Assembly: GCA_963696675.1 (NCBI GenBank)
Contig: CAVOLM010000038.1
Location: forward strand, 24,256-88,255
Source: DATBVX01 sp963696675
Lineage (GTDB): Bacteria > Pseudomonadota > Gammaproteobacteria > Steroidobacterales > Steroidobacteraceae
Reading direction: 5' to 3'
DNA: 64,000 nucleotides
Shown here: positions 29,801 through 39,150 of the stretch, piece by piece
How the letters are laid out: every line of letters begins with the position of its first letter
How positions within the stretch are numbered: the first letter of the stretch is position 1
Position numbers and translations under genes: made by a program
Notes under the pieces: generated by a model
What the model saw: the letters and a program-made list of their open reading frames with translations, nothing else
Told to the model about the DNA's origin: nothing
Database searches by the model: none

Positions 29801-31408
29801 CGTCTACAACCGCGCGCCTCTGCGTCCAGAAGTGCAGAGCGACATGAATACGCCGGTGGGCGGAACACCGGCTCCGGATACGACGCCGCCCGACGACACC
29901 GACCGCCCTCGCGGCGAGCGTCGTTTCCGGCACGCAGCTCAACCTAAGCTGGACCGCGTCGACCGACAATCTCGGCGTCACGGGATACCAAATCGAGCGT
30001 TGCCAGGGGCGCCGGATGCAGCACTTTCGCGGCGCTCGTTACCGTCGACCACGACGACCTACAGCAACACGGGTCTGACGGCCGGGACCAGCTACAGCTA
30101 TCGAGTGCGCGCCACGGATCTCGCAGGAAACCTGAGCGGCTACTCGAACGTGGCCAGCGCGACGACGACGGCCCCGCCGCCGCCGGATACGACAGCGCCC
30201 GACGGTGACCATCACGGCGCCCACAAGTGGTACGAGCTACAGCACCTCGACGACGCCGATCAACCTGGGCGGAACGGCCTCGGACACTGTCGGTGTCACC
30301 CAGGTGAGCTGGAGCAATGATCGTGGCGGCACCGGGACCGCCACCGGCACGACCTCATGGTCGGTGACCGGCATCGTGCTGCAGCAGGGTACGAACGTCC
30401 TGACCGTAACGGCGCGCGACGCGGCGAACAACGCCGGTACCGATACGCTTACGGTGACCTACACGCCTCCAGCACCGGATCACGACGCCACCGAGCACGC
30501 CGAGCGCTCTGACGCTCACGCCGTCCGCCGAGCCAGATCAACCTCAGTCTGGACCGGATCGACGGACAACGTGGCGGTCACCGGTTACCAGGTCGAGCGG
30601 TGTCAGGGCGTTGGCTGCACCAACTTCGCGCTGCTCACCACCGTGACCACGACGACCTATAGCAACACCGGACTCGCGGCGGCGACCAGTTATAGCTACC
30701 GGGTGCGCGCGATCGATGCGGCGCTCAACTCGAGTGCATACTCCAACACCGCGAGCGCCAGTACACCGTCCGCGACCGGACCGGTCGCGGCCTTTCGCCT
30801 TCAACGAAGGCACGGGTACGACCTCACTCGACGCTTCGGGAAATTCGAATACCGCTTCGCTTTCCGGCGCCACGGCCTGGACCACGCAGGGCAAGAACGG
30901 CGGCGCGTTGCAGTTCGACGGAGTCGATGACTCGGGTGTTCGTGAACGCCTCGGCCTCATTGGGTGTCAGCAGCGCGATGACGCTTGAGGCGTGGGTCTA
31001 TCCAACCAGCGCGCAAAGCGGCTGGCGCACGATCATGCAACGCGAGACGGACGCCTATGTCCTGCAATGCGAGCAACGAAACGGGCGCTGGTCGGCCATC
31101 GGGCGGCGGAACCTTCGGTGGAAACTTCGACTTCGTCACTTCGACGAGTGCGCTTGCGGTCAACACGTGGACGCACGTGGCGCTCACGTACAATGGCTCG
31201 CAGCTGATCCTGTATGTGAACGGTGTCCAGGTCGCCTCGAAGAACCGCACCGGTGCAGTCCAGGCATCCAGCAATCCGCTCTGGATCGGCGGCAACAGTC
31301 CGTACGGCGAGTACTTCTCCGGGCGTATCGACGACGCACGGGTCTACAATCGCGCTCTCAGCGCCGGCAGAGATCCAGGCCGACATGAACACGCCGGTGG
31401 CGCCGTGA
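23836..31408 (+). CDS. giant exported copper-radical-oxidase / di-haem cytochrome / FN3-LamG protein, many frame breaks
   Basis: Reconstructed from about 20 frame pieces, approx. 2500 aa. Order: signal peptide (SLIALGAMLLLAAASS); galactose-oxidase/GlxA kelch head 24000-25070; DUF1929 domain 25080-25400; Cys-rich beta-prism-like module to 25895; Ig-like module to 26190; PKD (YSWYFDDGTA) to 26440; YVTN propeller 26480-27540; di-haem peroxidase-type cytochrome 27560-28340; Ig-like; FN3 x2; LamG; FN3; Ig-like; FN3; LamG; TGA at 31406. Copper ligands recognisable by family pattern: Tyr in RWYSSST (24374), Tyr-His in RLYHSGALLLPD (24961), His in SITHSVNMDQR (25222); cross-link Cys in FCSSQIML (24204). 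Haem site CAQCH at 28061. The start is backed by an RBS. No internal stop-plus-RBS-plus-start suggests separate genes, but this cannot be excluded. Confidence 0.7.
24190..25250 (+). other. copper-radical oxidase catalytic segment
   Basis: Segment holding the five signature residues of the galactose oxidase/glyoxal oxidase family in the right order: Cys (24204-24206), first Tyr (24374-24376), Tyr-His pair (24961-24966), last His (25222-25224). In known enzymes the first Tyr and the Cys form a thioether cross-link that carries the radical, and oxidation of alcohol or aldehyde releases hydrogen peroxide. Context residues (LLLPDARVMIVGGG, THSVNMDQRF) match the family pattern closely. Frame breaks near 24235, 24480, 24650, 25065 and 25135. 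Confidence 0.8.
27560..28340 (+). other. di-haem cytochrome c peroxidase-like segment
   Basis: Two c-type haem sites. Site 1 reads SCAV then CHNDGGQDGRVWDL once one extra G at 27669 is ignored (Cys 27660-27662, Cys-His 27670-27675). Site 2 is intact: CAQCHGGTAF at 28061. Between and after them lie family-typical stretches GFGEGLRNTISLRGR, HWSGNFDEVQDFEGQIR, TPTLRDVWATAPYLHDGS and AVRAHNGVSISD. This matches the MauG/CCP-like di-haem fold that is often found behind YVTN propellers in surface proteins. Confidence 0.78.
28640..30780 (+). repeat. four FN3 repeats with CQGxGC motif
   Basis: Four copies (about 28650-28930, 28950-29225, 29890-30170, 30480-30770) each encode a fibronectin type III domain of the form INLSW.ASTDNVxVTGYQ(I/V)ERCQGxGC...TTVTTTTYSNTGL.A.TSYSYRVRA.D.A.N.S.YSN. 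Three contain AGC and the fourth VGC. DNA identity is high, so the copies are probably recent duplications and potential recombination sites. Several frame breaks fall inside them. Confidence 0.8.
29230..31400 (+). repeat. two near-identical LamG (concanavalin A-like) repeats
   Basis: Copies at about 29230-29850 and 30785-31400. Shared features: AFNEGTGT..DASGNSNT, GKNGGALQFDGV, MTLEAWVYPT..QSGWRTIMQRE, TDAYVLNASN, GGGTFGG.FD.VTSTSALAVN, LYVNG.QVASK.RTGAVQ.SSNPLWIGGNSPYGEYF.GRIDDARVYNRALS. This is the LamG/laminin-type jelly roll with its closing DDARVYNRALS strand. Such domains bind glycans, suggesting attachment of the oxidase to polysaccharide. Confidence 0.8.
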
Positions 31409-31415
31409 GGTGCGG

Positions 31416-32038
31416 ATGATGCTGCTGAACAGTGTCGCATCGTTGCGGGCTCGCAGCGGCAACGCTCCTGGACGGCGAGCGTCGCACCGCTGGCGGCGAT
31501 CGCCACCGAGGGCGCGCTGCCCGCCTTCGACCGCGTGATGCTGCAGCCGGCACCGAAACCGATCCGCGGACTTCGAGCTCACCGATCAGGACGGACGCAG
31601 TTTTCGCTTCAGCTCACTGCGTGGCGAACCCGCACTGATGCTCTTCGGCTTCGCGCATTGCCCGGACGTATGTCCGACTTCGCTACAGAAACTCAGCTCT
31701 GCTCAAGCAATCGAACCCGGAGCTCAAGGACGTGCCGGTGGTCATGATCACCGTCGATGCGGAGCGCGACAGCGCCGCGGCGTTGAAGGAATACCTGCGG
31801 CACTTCTCCGGCGAATTCATCGGTCTCACGGGTGATCCACAGCGCATTCACGAGATCGCCACGCAGTTCTCAGCGGCCTTCTTCAAGGGCGAAGCGAACG
31901 CGACCAGCGGGAAACTACGTGGTCGGCCACTCCGGCCAGGTGTTCGCCGGTCGACAAGGCGGCAACCTGCGCGCGGAGTTCTATGGCGCGAGCCTCGAGG
32001 CGATGGCCGGCGTCACGCGAGCGCTGCTCGCCGAGTGA
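31416..32038 (+). CDS. SCO1/SenC/PrrC-type copper chaperone, frameshifted
   Basis: Thioredoxin-fold copper metallochaperone. After one or two frame changes near 31470 and 31570 it reads LAAATLLAASVAPLAA (export signal), FDRVMLQPAPKPIADFELTDQDGR (in two pieces), LFGFAHCPDVCPTSLQKL with the copper-binding CxxxC, VVMITVDAERDSAAALKEYL, GDPQRIHEIATQFSAAFFK and VVGHSGQVF with the third ligand His. Further breaks lie near 31690 and 31915. The ATG at 31416/31419 lies 7 bases after the stop of the giant oxidase gene with GAGG in between, so the two are almost certainly one operon. Known role of the family: copper delivery to cytochrome oxidase CuA or, in Streptomyces, to the GlxA oxidase. Confidence 0.83.
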
Positions 32039-32353
32039 TCAGTCGTAGTGAATGCTGACGGTCGCCAGTTCGTCGCGGAAATGACGATCCAGGAACCCCA
32101 CCAGCGAATTCATCAGCTGTGATTCTCCGCCCGCGGCGCGCGAGAAGATCTCTGCGAGAACGACCCCGGCGCGGCATTTCTCCAGCCAGATCCAGCCGTC
32201 ATACTTGACGTGGCGCCACTTGGCGCGCCCGCGCTCCTTCGCGCCCTTGCGATGCAGCGTGCCGCGACCGCCGCGATGCAGATCGGACTGCTTTTTGATC
32301 AATAGCGCATAGAGGTCGATGCCCTTTCTTGCAACGATGAGCACGCGAATCAT
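32039..32353 (-). CDS. hypothetical basic protein, 104 aa
   Basis: MIRVLIVARKGIDLYALLIKK start with AGGAG eight bases upstream of the ATG at 32353; an in-frame ATG 51 bases upstream has no RBS. The middle is strongly basic (HRGGRGTLHRKGAKERGRAKWRH), followed by KYDGWIWLEKCRAGVVLAEI and a helical end (LMNSLVGFLDRHFRDELATV). Intact. I do not recognise the family. Its stop abuts the SCO stop tail to tail. It is divergent from the M1 aminopeptidase. The basic patch suggests nucleic-acid contact, but that is only a guess. Confidence 0.6.
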   Translation of the reverse strand: MIRVLIVARKGIDLYALLIKKQSDLHRGGRGTLHRKGAKERGRAKWRHVKYDGWIWLEKCRAGVVLAEIFSRAAGGESQLMNSLVGFLDRHFRDELATVSIHYD

Positions 32354-32428
32354 GGACGGGCTCCTGCGGATGTTGACGCAGACGATACCACCGATGCGGG
32401 GCATAATCGTTCTCCAGAGGTACGCATC

Positions 32429-35121
32429 ATGCAGTTTCGCATTGGCTTCATCCTGCTCATTGCTGCTTTGTCATCGCTCCCGGCCGCCGCGCAGGAGGCC
32501 TTCCCACACGGACGCCTGCCGGACACGGTAACGCCTGAGCGCTACACGCTCGACCTTCGAGATCGACCCGCGCCAATCCGCCTTCTCGGGCCAGGCTGAC
32601 ATCCGGGTGCAGATCAATCACCCCACGCAACGCATCTGGCTGCACGGGAGCGGACTGACCGTCTCGAAAGCCGCGATCGAGACCGGCGGTCGAACCCTTC
32701 CGGCGCGTTACGAGCAGGTCGATCCGATCAGCGGCGTCGCGAAGCTGGACTTCGATTCGAGCCGTACCCGCCGGGCCGGCAGTTCTCCACTTCACCTATG
32801 CGGGTGGCTTTCGCAAGGGCGCGGAAGGGTTGTTTCGCTCGCAGGCGGGCGCGGAGTGGTACGTGTTCTCGCAGATGGAGCCGATCGATGCGCGTCGTGC
32901 GTTTCCGGGCTTCGACGAGCCGCGGTTCAAGACACCGTTCTCGATCACGATCATCACCCCGGCGGGCAACCAGGCCGTATCGAACGCGCAGCTCTCCTCA
33001 AAAGGGCCGATGAAGGACGGACGGGTTCGATACGAATTCTCGCCCAACACTGCCGCTTGCCTACCTACCTCATTGCAGTCGCTGTCGGTCCCCTCGACAT
33101 CGTGGACGCGCCGGCGATCGCGCCCAACGACATTCGCAGCAAGCCGCTGCCGTTGCGAGGCGTCGCGACTCGCGGCCAGGGCAGCAAGCTCGCGCTCGCG
33201 CTTGCGCGAAACGCCGGAGCTGGTCCGGCGTCTCGAGCAGTATTTCGGGATCGCGTATCCCTATCCCAAGCTCGACCTGATCGCATCGCCCGACATGGCC
33301 GGCGCCATGGAGAACGCCGGGGCGATCCTCTTCGACGACACCCTTATCCTGCTCGCGCCGGACGCCCCGCTGCAGCAGGTGAGCGACTTCGGCGAGGTCA
33401 CGGCACATGAAATTGCACATCACTGGGTCGGCGACCTGGTGACGCCGGTATGGTGGGACGATATCTGGCTCAATGAGTCGTTCGCCCAGTGGAGCGGGGT
33501 CAAGATCGCGGACCAGTGGCGCCCGGATCTCGGCGTGCGCACATCACTCATCCTTGGAGCGCTTGGCGCCATGAATGTCGACTCGCAGCGTGCGGGCCGG
33601 CCGATTCGCGAACCGATCGATGACAACACACGCATCGCCAGCACTTTTGATTCGATCACCTACGAGAAAGGTGGCGGCGTGCTGGCGATGTTCGAGTCCT
33701 ACCTCGGCGATGAGGTTTTCCAGCGCGGCGTTCACCAGCACCTGCTGGCGCATCGGCATGCGAATGCGACCGCACAGGATTTCTTCGGCGCGCTGGCCAA
33801 GGCGGCAGGACAGCCCGCAGTCGTCGAGGCGTTTCGAACCTTCATCGAGCAGCCTGGCGTCCCGCTGGTGACGGTACAGACTTCTGCCGATGGCCGCAGG
33901 CTGGAGCTCGCGCAGACTCGTTATCGCCCGCTCGGCTCGACGATCCCGCCGGGCGGGGAGTGGAAAATCCCGTTCTGCGCGGCATTTCTCGGCCCCGAGA
34001 AACCGCAGAAGCGCTGCACACTCATTACCGGCCCGAGGGCCACGCTCGAGGCGCCCTCCGGCATGAAGGTCTCTGCGGTCATGCCCAATGCCGCCGGTGC
34101 CGGGTATTACCGTTTCGCGATGGCACCCGCTGCGATCGACAGCCTGCTCGGACTCACCAAGTCGCTCACCGCCGGCGAAGGCCTCGCGCTCGCCGACAGC
34201 CTCGATGCTGCGTATCAGACGGGCGCGTTGTCGCTAGATAAACTCCTTAGTGCCGCCCGAGCCCTCAGCGAGCATTCCGACCGCCAGGTGGTCGTGACCC
34301 TGGCGCATTCACTCATCGATCTGCACGACCGCGTCCTCGATGCCGCGGAGCGCACCGCGCTCGAGCACAGACTGAGCGAGATCTATGGTCCGCGACTGCA
34401 GGCACTCGGCTTCGATCCGCGCGCCGGCGCGCATGACAAGGAGCCGGTCGAACAGCAGCTGTTGCGCCGTTCGCTGCTCGGCATTCTCGCGTTGACCGCT
34501 CGCGACCCGGCAGTGTGCCCAGTGCTTTTGCAAGCGGCGCGCGCCTCGCTCACCGAGCCGGCGGCGCTCGACACCTCGATCCGCGACATTGCGTGGGGCG
34601 TTGCCGCGCAGGAGGATGCGGCGTTTGCCGACTCCCTGATCAAGAAGCTCGGACAAACGCAGGATGGATTGCTCCGGCAGCATGCCGCGGCCGCGCTGGG
34701 CTGGTCTGAGCAGCCTGCGACAGCGGCCAAGGTGCGCACCTTGGCCATCGACCCGGGCACGCGGACCTACGAGATGTATTCGATGCTGGGCGGTCAGTTC
34801 GGCTCGCCAGCAATGCGCGAGGACGCCTGGCTATGGCTGCGCGACAACTACGACATCGTCGCGCATCGGCTGCCCGGGTTCGCGCAGGAAGCAACGTTCC
34901 AGTTTCCCGACGGGTTTTGCGACACCACGCACCGCAAGGAACTTGAAGCCTTCCTGACACCCAAGAGCCGCGAGCTGGGGATGGGCGAGCTCGAGCTCGC
35001 CCGGACACTCGAACGCATCGACCTGTGTGTCGCCCAGAAGGAAGGGCACGCGGCCGATTTTCGCGCTGCCCTCGGTGACCCGCGTCACCCAGATCGCGCG
35101 CTCACGGCGCCGGCCCGATGA
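32429..35121 (+). CDS. M1-family zinc aminopeptidase, exported, frameshifted in N-terminal half
   Basis: Signal peptide MQFRIGFILLIAALSSLPAAA, mature start QEAFPHGRLPDTVTPERYTL. Breaks near 32555, 32770, 33055 and 33215 disrupt the N-terminal beta domain, after which the frame stays open. Catalytic features: GAMEN substrate motif in MAGAMENAGAILF, zinc site HEIAHHWVGDL plus NESFAQW 18 residues on, and the Tyr region FDSITYEKGGGVL. A long helical ERAP-like C-terminal domain of about 350 residues completes it (total about 897 aa). It removes N-terminal residues from peptides in the periplasm. The 3' end overlaps the convergent DUF1993 gene by 20 bases. Confidence 0.9.
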
Positions 35122-35611
35122 AGTCACGCTTGCCGAGCTCCATGCCGTTGTGGCGGAGCAGCGCGTACACCGTGGTGGCGTGGAAATAGAAATTGGGCAG
35201 CACGAAACCGGTCAGGTACTGCAAGCCCGGCATCTTGAGCGTCTGGACGCGCATGTCGTGAGTAATCGTGCGCTCATCTGACCCCTGGAGCTGCTGCGGC
35301 TTGATCGTGCCGAGAAACTCCAGGGTCTTCGCAATGCGCGCCTTGAGCTCTTCGAGCGTAGACTCGTTGTCCTCGTACTTCGGCACCTCTACGCCCGCCA
35401 GGCGCGCCGAGCTGCCCTTGGCAAAGTCGCAGGCAATCTGCACCTGCCGCGACAGTGCAAACATGTCGGGAAATAACCTGGCTTCGACCAGCACCTTGCC
35501 GTCGATTTTCTTCGCAGCCGCGTAGGCGATCGCCTTGTCGAGGATACCCGAGAGGTTCTGCAGGGTTCGCGAGAAAGGGGCGACGGATATGTCATACATC
35601 GAAACGGCCAT
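35102..35611 (-). CDS. DUF1993 protein
   Basis: 169 aa, intact, starts MAVSMYDISVAPFSRTLQNLS. Pattern of the DUF1993 family (DinB-like four-helix bundle): ILDKAIAYAAAKKIDGKVLV, LFPDMFALSRQVQIACDFAK, ARLAGVEVPKYEDNE, YLTGFVLPNFYFHATTVYALLRHNG. The last stretch has the conserved His-containing NFYFHATTVYALLRHNG. No catalytic function is established for the family; relatives bind metals. It overlaps the aminopeptidase gene tail to tail. Confidence 0.87.
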   Translation of the reverse strand: MAVSMYDISVAPFSRTLQNLSGILDKAIAYAAAKKIDGKVLVEARLFPDMFALSRQVQIACDFAKGSSARLAGVEVPKYEDNESTLEELKARIAKTLEFLGTIKPQQLQGSDERTITHDMRVQTLKMPGLQYLTGFVLPNFYFHATTVYALLRHNGMELGKRDFIGPAP

Positions 35612-35744
35612 GGTTGCTCCTCGGCATGGAAACTGGCACGCGACTTTACCTCAAACCGGTCTTGCCGACTCGATAAGGGAAGTTCAACTCGCGACGGAAG
35701 GTAGAGTAGGCTGTCCGCAGGCGTAGCGTTGGAAAGTAACTCCG

Positions 35745-35876
35745 ATGGCATTGACCGAATGGAGCCTGCAGGGCACCGAGTTTGCCAATTGCAACTGCAA
35801 CTGGGGCTGCCCGTGCCAGTTCAACGGCCTGGCGCGCATCCATTGGACGACGCACGGGGTCGTGCGCCCCGGCTGA
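35745..35876 (+). pseudogene. DUF1326 remnant (N-terminal 27 residues only)
   Basis: MALTEWSLQGTEFANCNCNW then GCPCQFNGL is the clear Cys-rich beginning of a DUF1326 protein (CNC and CPC motifs). After FNGL similarity ends and a stop follows at 35874. Normal DUF1326 proteins are about 200 residues and are usually encoded directly upstream of a DUF2182 membrane protein, which is exactly what follows here. So roughly 170 codons appear to be missing, through a real deletion or an assembly collapse. Confidence 0.7.
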
Positions 35877-35892
35877 TCCGTGGGCACCTTCA

Positions 35893-36687
35893 TTGACCGA
35901 CGAAACCACACTCGAGACGGCGCTGAAGCACGACCGCTGGCTCACGGCCGGCGCTCTCGCGATCGTGGTGTTGCTGTGCTGGTCATGGATAGTGCCGATG
36001 GCTCGCGACATGTACGGCGCGATGGATGGACCGGCCTCGTGGATGATGGCGCCGGAATGGGACTGGACTTGCGCGCTGCTGCTGTTCGCGATGTGGGAAA
36101 TCATGATGATCGGCATGATGCTGCCGTCAGCTGCGCCAGCACTTCTCCTCTACGCCGCCGTCGTCCGCAAATCGCAGGACCGCGCAAGCACACGCCTGCG
36201 TGTGTATGCGTTCGCCTGCGGGTACCTCGCGGTGTGGACTCTCTTCAGTGCCGCGGTAACGCCGCTGCAACTGATGCTGCGCGACCTGATGCTGCTCTCC
36301 CCCATGTTGGAGTTGCAGAACCGTCCCTTGAGCGGTGTCGTTCTGATCCTCGCCGGTGTCTACGAGCTCACGCGCTTCAAGCGCTCATGCCTCAAACACT
36401 GCCGCTCCCCGGCTGAGCTGATCGTGGAGCAGTTCCGCCCCGGGACGATGGGGGCGCTGCGGATGGGCTTCGAGCACGGGCTGTATTGCCTGGGCTGTTG
36501 CTGGGCGTTGATGCTGCTGCTATTTGTCGGTGGGGTGATGAACCTGTGGGTGATCGCGGCCATCAGCCTGTTCATCCTGTTCGAGAAGCTGGCCCCCTTC
36601 GGAATGCGTGCGGGCCAATTCGGTGGCGCGCTGCTGATCCTCGCAGGGTTCTGGGCCATCCTTGGCCCAATGATGATCCGTCACTGA
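35893..36687 (+). CDS. DUF2182 multi-pass membrane protein
   Basis: About 264 aa, intact, seven or so hydrophobic helices. Typical DUF2182 features: WEIMMIGMMLPSAAPALLLY with the Met-rich MMIGMMLP motif, GYLAVWTLFSAAVTPLQ, GVYELTRFKRSCLKHCRSP with the conserved Cys-His pair, GFEHGLYCLGCCWALMLLLF with a Cys cluster, and FEKLAPFG. The start is probably TTG at 35893 (LTDETTLET); the frame is open upstream into the DUF1326 remnant. The conserved Met, Cys and His suggest metal handling. The genetic partner DUF1326 is truncated immediately upstream, so the pair may be non-functional. Confidence 0.82.
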   Translation: MTDETTLETALKHDRWLTAGALAIVVLLCWSWIVPMARDMYGAMDGPASWMMAPEWDWTCALLLFAMWEIMMIGMMLPSAAPALLLYAAVVRKSQDRASTRLRVYAFACGYLAVWTLFSAAVTPLQLMLRDLMLLSPMLELQNRPLSGVVLILAGVYELTRFKRSCLKHCRSPAELIVEQFRPGTMGALRMGFEHGLYCLGCCWALMLLLFVGGVMNLWVIAAISLFILFEKLAPFGMRAGQFGGALLILAGFWAILGPMMIRH

Positions 36688-36703
36688 TTCTGGCTCTCGA
36701 TCC

Positions 36704-39070
36704 TCAGAAGTCGTAGTTCAGTATTGCGAAGTACTCGCGCGGCCGCGAATACGCGATCTCCGCGTAACCGCTGCCGGTGTCCAATGACGAGTTGCCAGCG
36801 ATCGGATAAGTCTCGTCGCTCGCGTTGTTACAGCCCAGCGTCACTCCCCAGTTGCCCTTCTCAGACTCGAAGCGCAGCGACACGTTGTAGACCGTGACGC
36901 TGTCGAGCTGCGCGATCTGCGGTGTGTTCGCCGCATCGAAGAAGGTCGTGTCCTGATAGGACATGTCGACGCGCGGAATGATCAGGATACTGCCGGCATG
37001 AGCGGTGTACCCGATGCCCGCATGCGCCTGCCATTCGGGTGCGAACGGCAGCTTGTTGCCGGGCAGGAGCGAGGCGGGAGGCGCGGCGACCGGATTGATA
37101 TCAAGCTCATCGAGCGTCGCATCGAGGTAGCCGACGCTCGCTTCGAATGATCCAGTTGTCGGTGGGTGCCCAGGTGGCTTCGAGTTCACCGCCATCCACG
37201 CTCGCCTTGCCCGCGTTGATCAGGAACGGCGCGACGCCGATACTGCGGCGGCGGCGTCCGGCCCGCGATAGGTCACCTGCAGATCCTTGTAGTCGGTCGA
37301 GAACACCGCGACGTTCAGGCGCAAGCGTATTGCCCGCCAGGTCGAGCTTGAACCCGACCTCGTAGGTCTGCGCCTCCTCGGGCTGGAACTCCTGCACCGC
37401 GCCAGGAAGGCGGCTGGCGGTGGCGGCTGGTTGAAGTGACTGTTCCAGCCGCCGCCCTTGAAGCCTTCCGAGTAGCTCGCGTACATCATCGCCTGGTCCG
37501 AGAAGCCTGAAGTCCACCGACCCCGACGGCGTGAACTTGCTGAAGCGTGTCCCGATACCACTGCACCGGCACCTGCTTCACGTTCGGCGCCGAATAGTCG
37601 AACTGGTCCGGATAGGAGCCCTTCTTGTCCTCCGTGTAGCGCCCGCCGACGGTGACGACCGAGCTGCTCGAAGAACGTGTAGGTCCATTGCGTGAAGACC
37701 GCCCAGCTCTCGTTCTCGACCTTGTTGTTGTCGCTGTCGAGATTCGGTCCGCCGGAGGTCAGGCCCACGGCGCCGGCGGATTGAGCGTGATCGTCACGAT
37801 GTCATCGGAGGCCTGCTCGAAGTAGTACGCCCCGAACACGCCCTTGAGCGGACCACTCCTCATACAGGAGCTGCAGTTCCTGGCTCCACTGCCAGCCATC
37901 GACATCGTAGAAGGTGTGCAGGATCGGCAGCGGAGTGTTGTCCGCATCGCGATTGCCTTCCCAGCTGATGCCGCGGTAGGAGCTGATCGACTTGAGCGAC
38001 AGGGCGTCGTTGAAGTTGAAGGTGAGGTTCAGCGAGCCGCCCCAGTTGGTGAGCTGGCTCGTCAGCGGCGCCGTGCCGTTGTTGTGATACGGCCCGCGGT
38101 TCTGCAGGTCGTTGGCGCAGTCGATCGTCCTGCGATCATCGGCACCGCAGGCAGGCTGCTGACAGTCCGGCGGACCGTCGCCGTTGTTGTCAGTAAATCC
38201 CGGGCAGCCAGCGTCAGGCACTCGCGACCCGTCCAAAGGCGGCGGTCTCAGTGTAGGCAGCGAAACACGAGCGGGACTGCCGTTCTCGTCCGAGTTGGTG
38301 TAGTCGGCGAGGAACTTGCCCTCGAACGCATCGCTCGGGCGCCACACCAGCTTGGCGGTAACCGTATACGTGTTGGTGTCGCCCAGGTCTTCGCCGTCGG
38401 TACGCGTCACGTAGCCGTCCTGCTTGCGCAGGCCCGCAGTGAAGCGTGACTTGAAGGTGTCGGAAAACGGAACGTCCAGCGCGCCGAACGCATCGATCAG
38501 GCTGTCGGAGCCGCCGCCCGAGCCTGACTGTGCCGCCGAACTCGTCGCCCGGGTCCTTGGTCGTCATCACGATCGCGCCGCCGATGGTGTTGCGTCCGAA
38601 CAAGTGTGCCCTGCGGACCGCGCAGCACCTGGACCGAGGCAATGTCGCGCAGCTCCATGTTGGCGCCCACCGAGGTGCCCATGTAGACGTCGTCGATGTA
38701 GAGGCCGACGCCCGGATCGACCGTCGAGGTCGGGATCGGTCTGGCCGATGCCGCGGATGAACACCGCGATGAGGAGTTGTTGCCCGCGAGCGGCGCGTTG
38801 TTCGCGAACTGCAGATTCGGAACCACCTCGTCCAGGCGGTCGGTCTTGAAGATCTGCCGCTCTTCCAGCTCCGTGCCGGTGAAAGCGGTCACCGCGATCG
38901 GCGTGTCCTGCAAGTTCTCCTCGAACTTGCGCGCCGTGACGATGACTTCGCCCAGGGTCCTCCCGAGGTCGCCCTGTACTTGTGCCGCACGTCTGCGCCG
39001 CCGCGATGCCGGTAAACCCGACTGCCGATGCGGTCAGCACCAATGCTGAGCTCATCAGCCCAATATGCAC
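36704..39070 (-). CDS. TonB-dependent receptor, heavily frameshifted
   Basis: Outer-membrane active transporter, about 789 aa when joined. Signal peptide MHIGLMSSALVLTASAVGFT..AAAQ. After a break near 38960: LGEVIVTARKFEENLQDTPI (TonB-box region), then the plug domain FTGTELEERQIFKTDRLDEV, VDPGVGLYIDDVYMG, VQVLRGPQGTLFGRNTIGG (broken near 38600) and AIVMTTKDPGDEF. Barrel strands follow to the C-terminal YSRPREYFAILNYDF with terminal Phe. At least eight frame changes. The sequence type is that of the broad IroN/FepA-like receptors common in sphingomonads and Steroidobacter-like bacteria; ligand unknown. It lies directly downstream of the ECF sigma/anti-sigma pair. Confidence 0.85.
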
Positions 39071-39150
39071 CTTAGCTCATCTAACCCCCCTGTCCTGCTT
39101 GATGAAACAGGTTCCCGCCGGGGCTGAGCGTATTCATTTTCGGGTCGGCG

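Noticed and set aside
28640..31400. CRISPR-like or satellite repeat array
   Set aside because: Repeats are coding, about 280 and 620 bases long, with conserved FN3 and LamG protein patterns; no short direct repeat with unique spacers.
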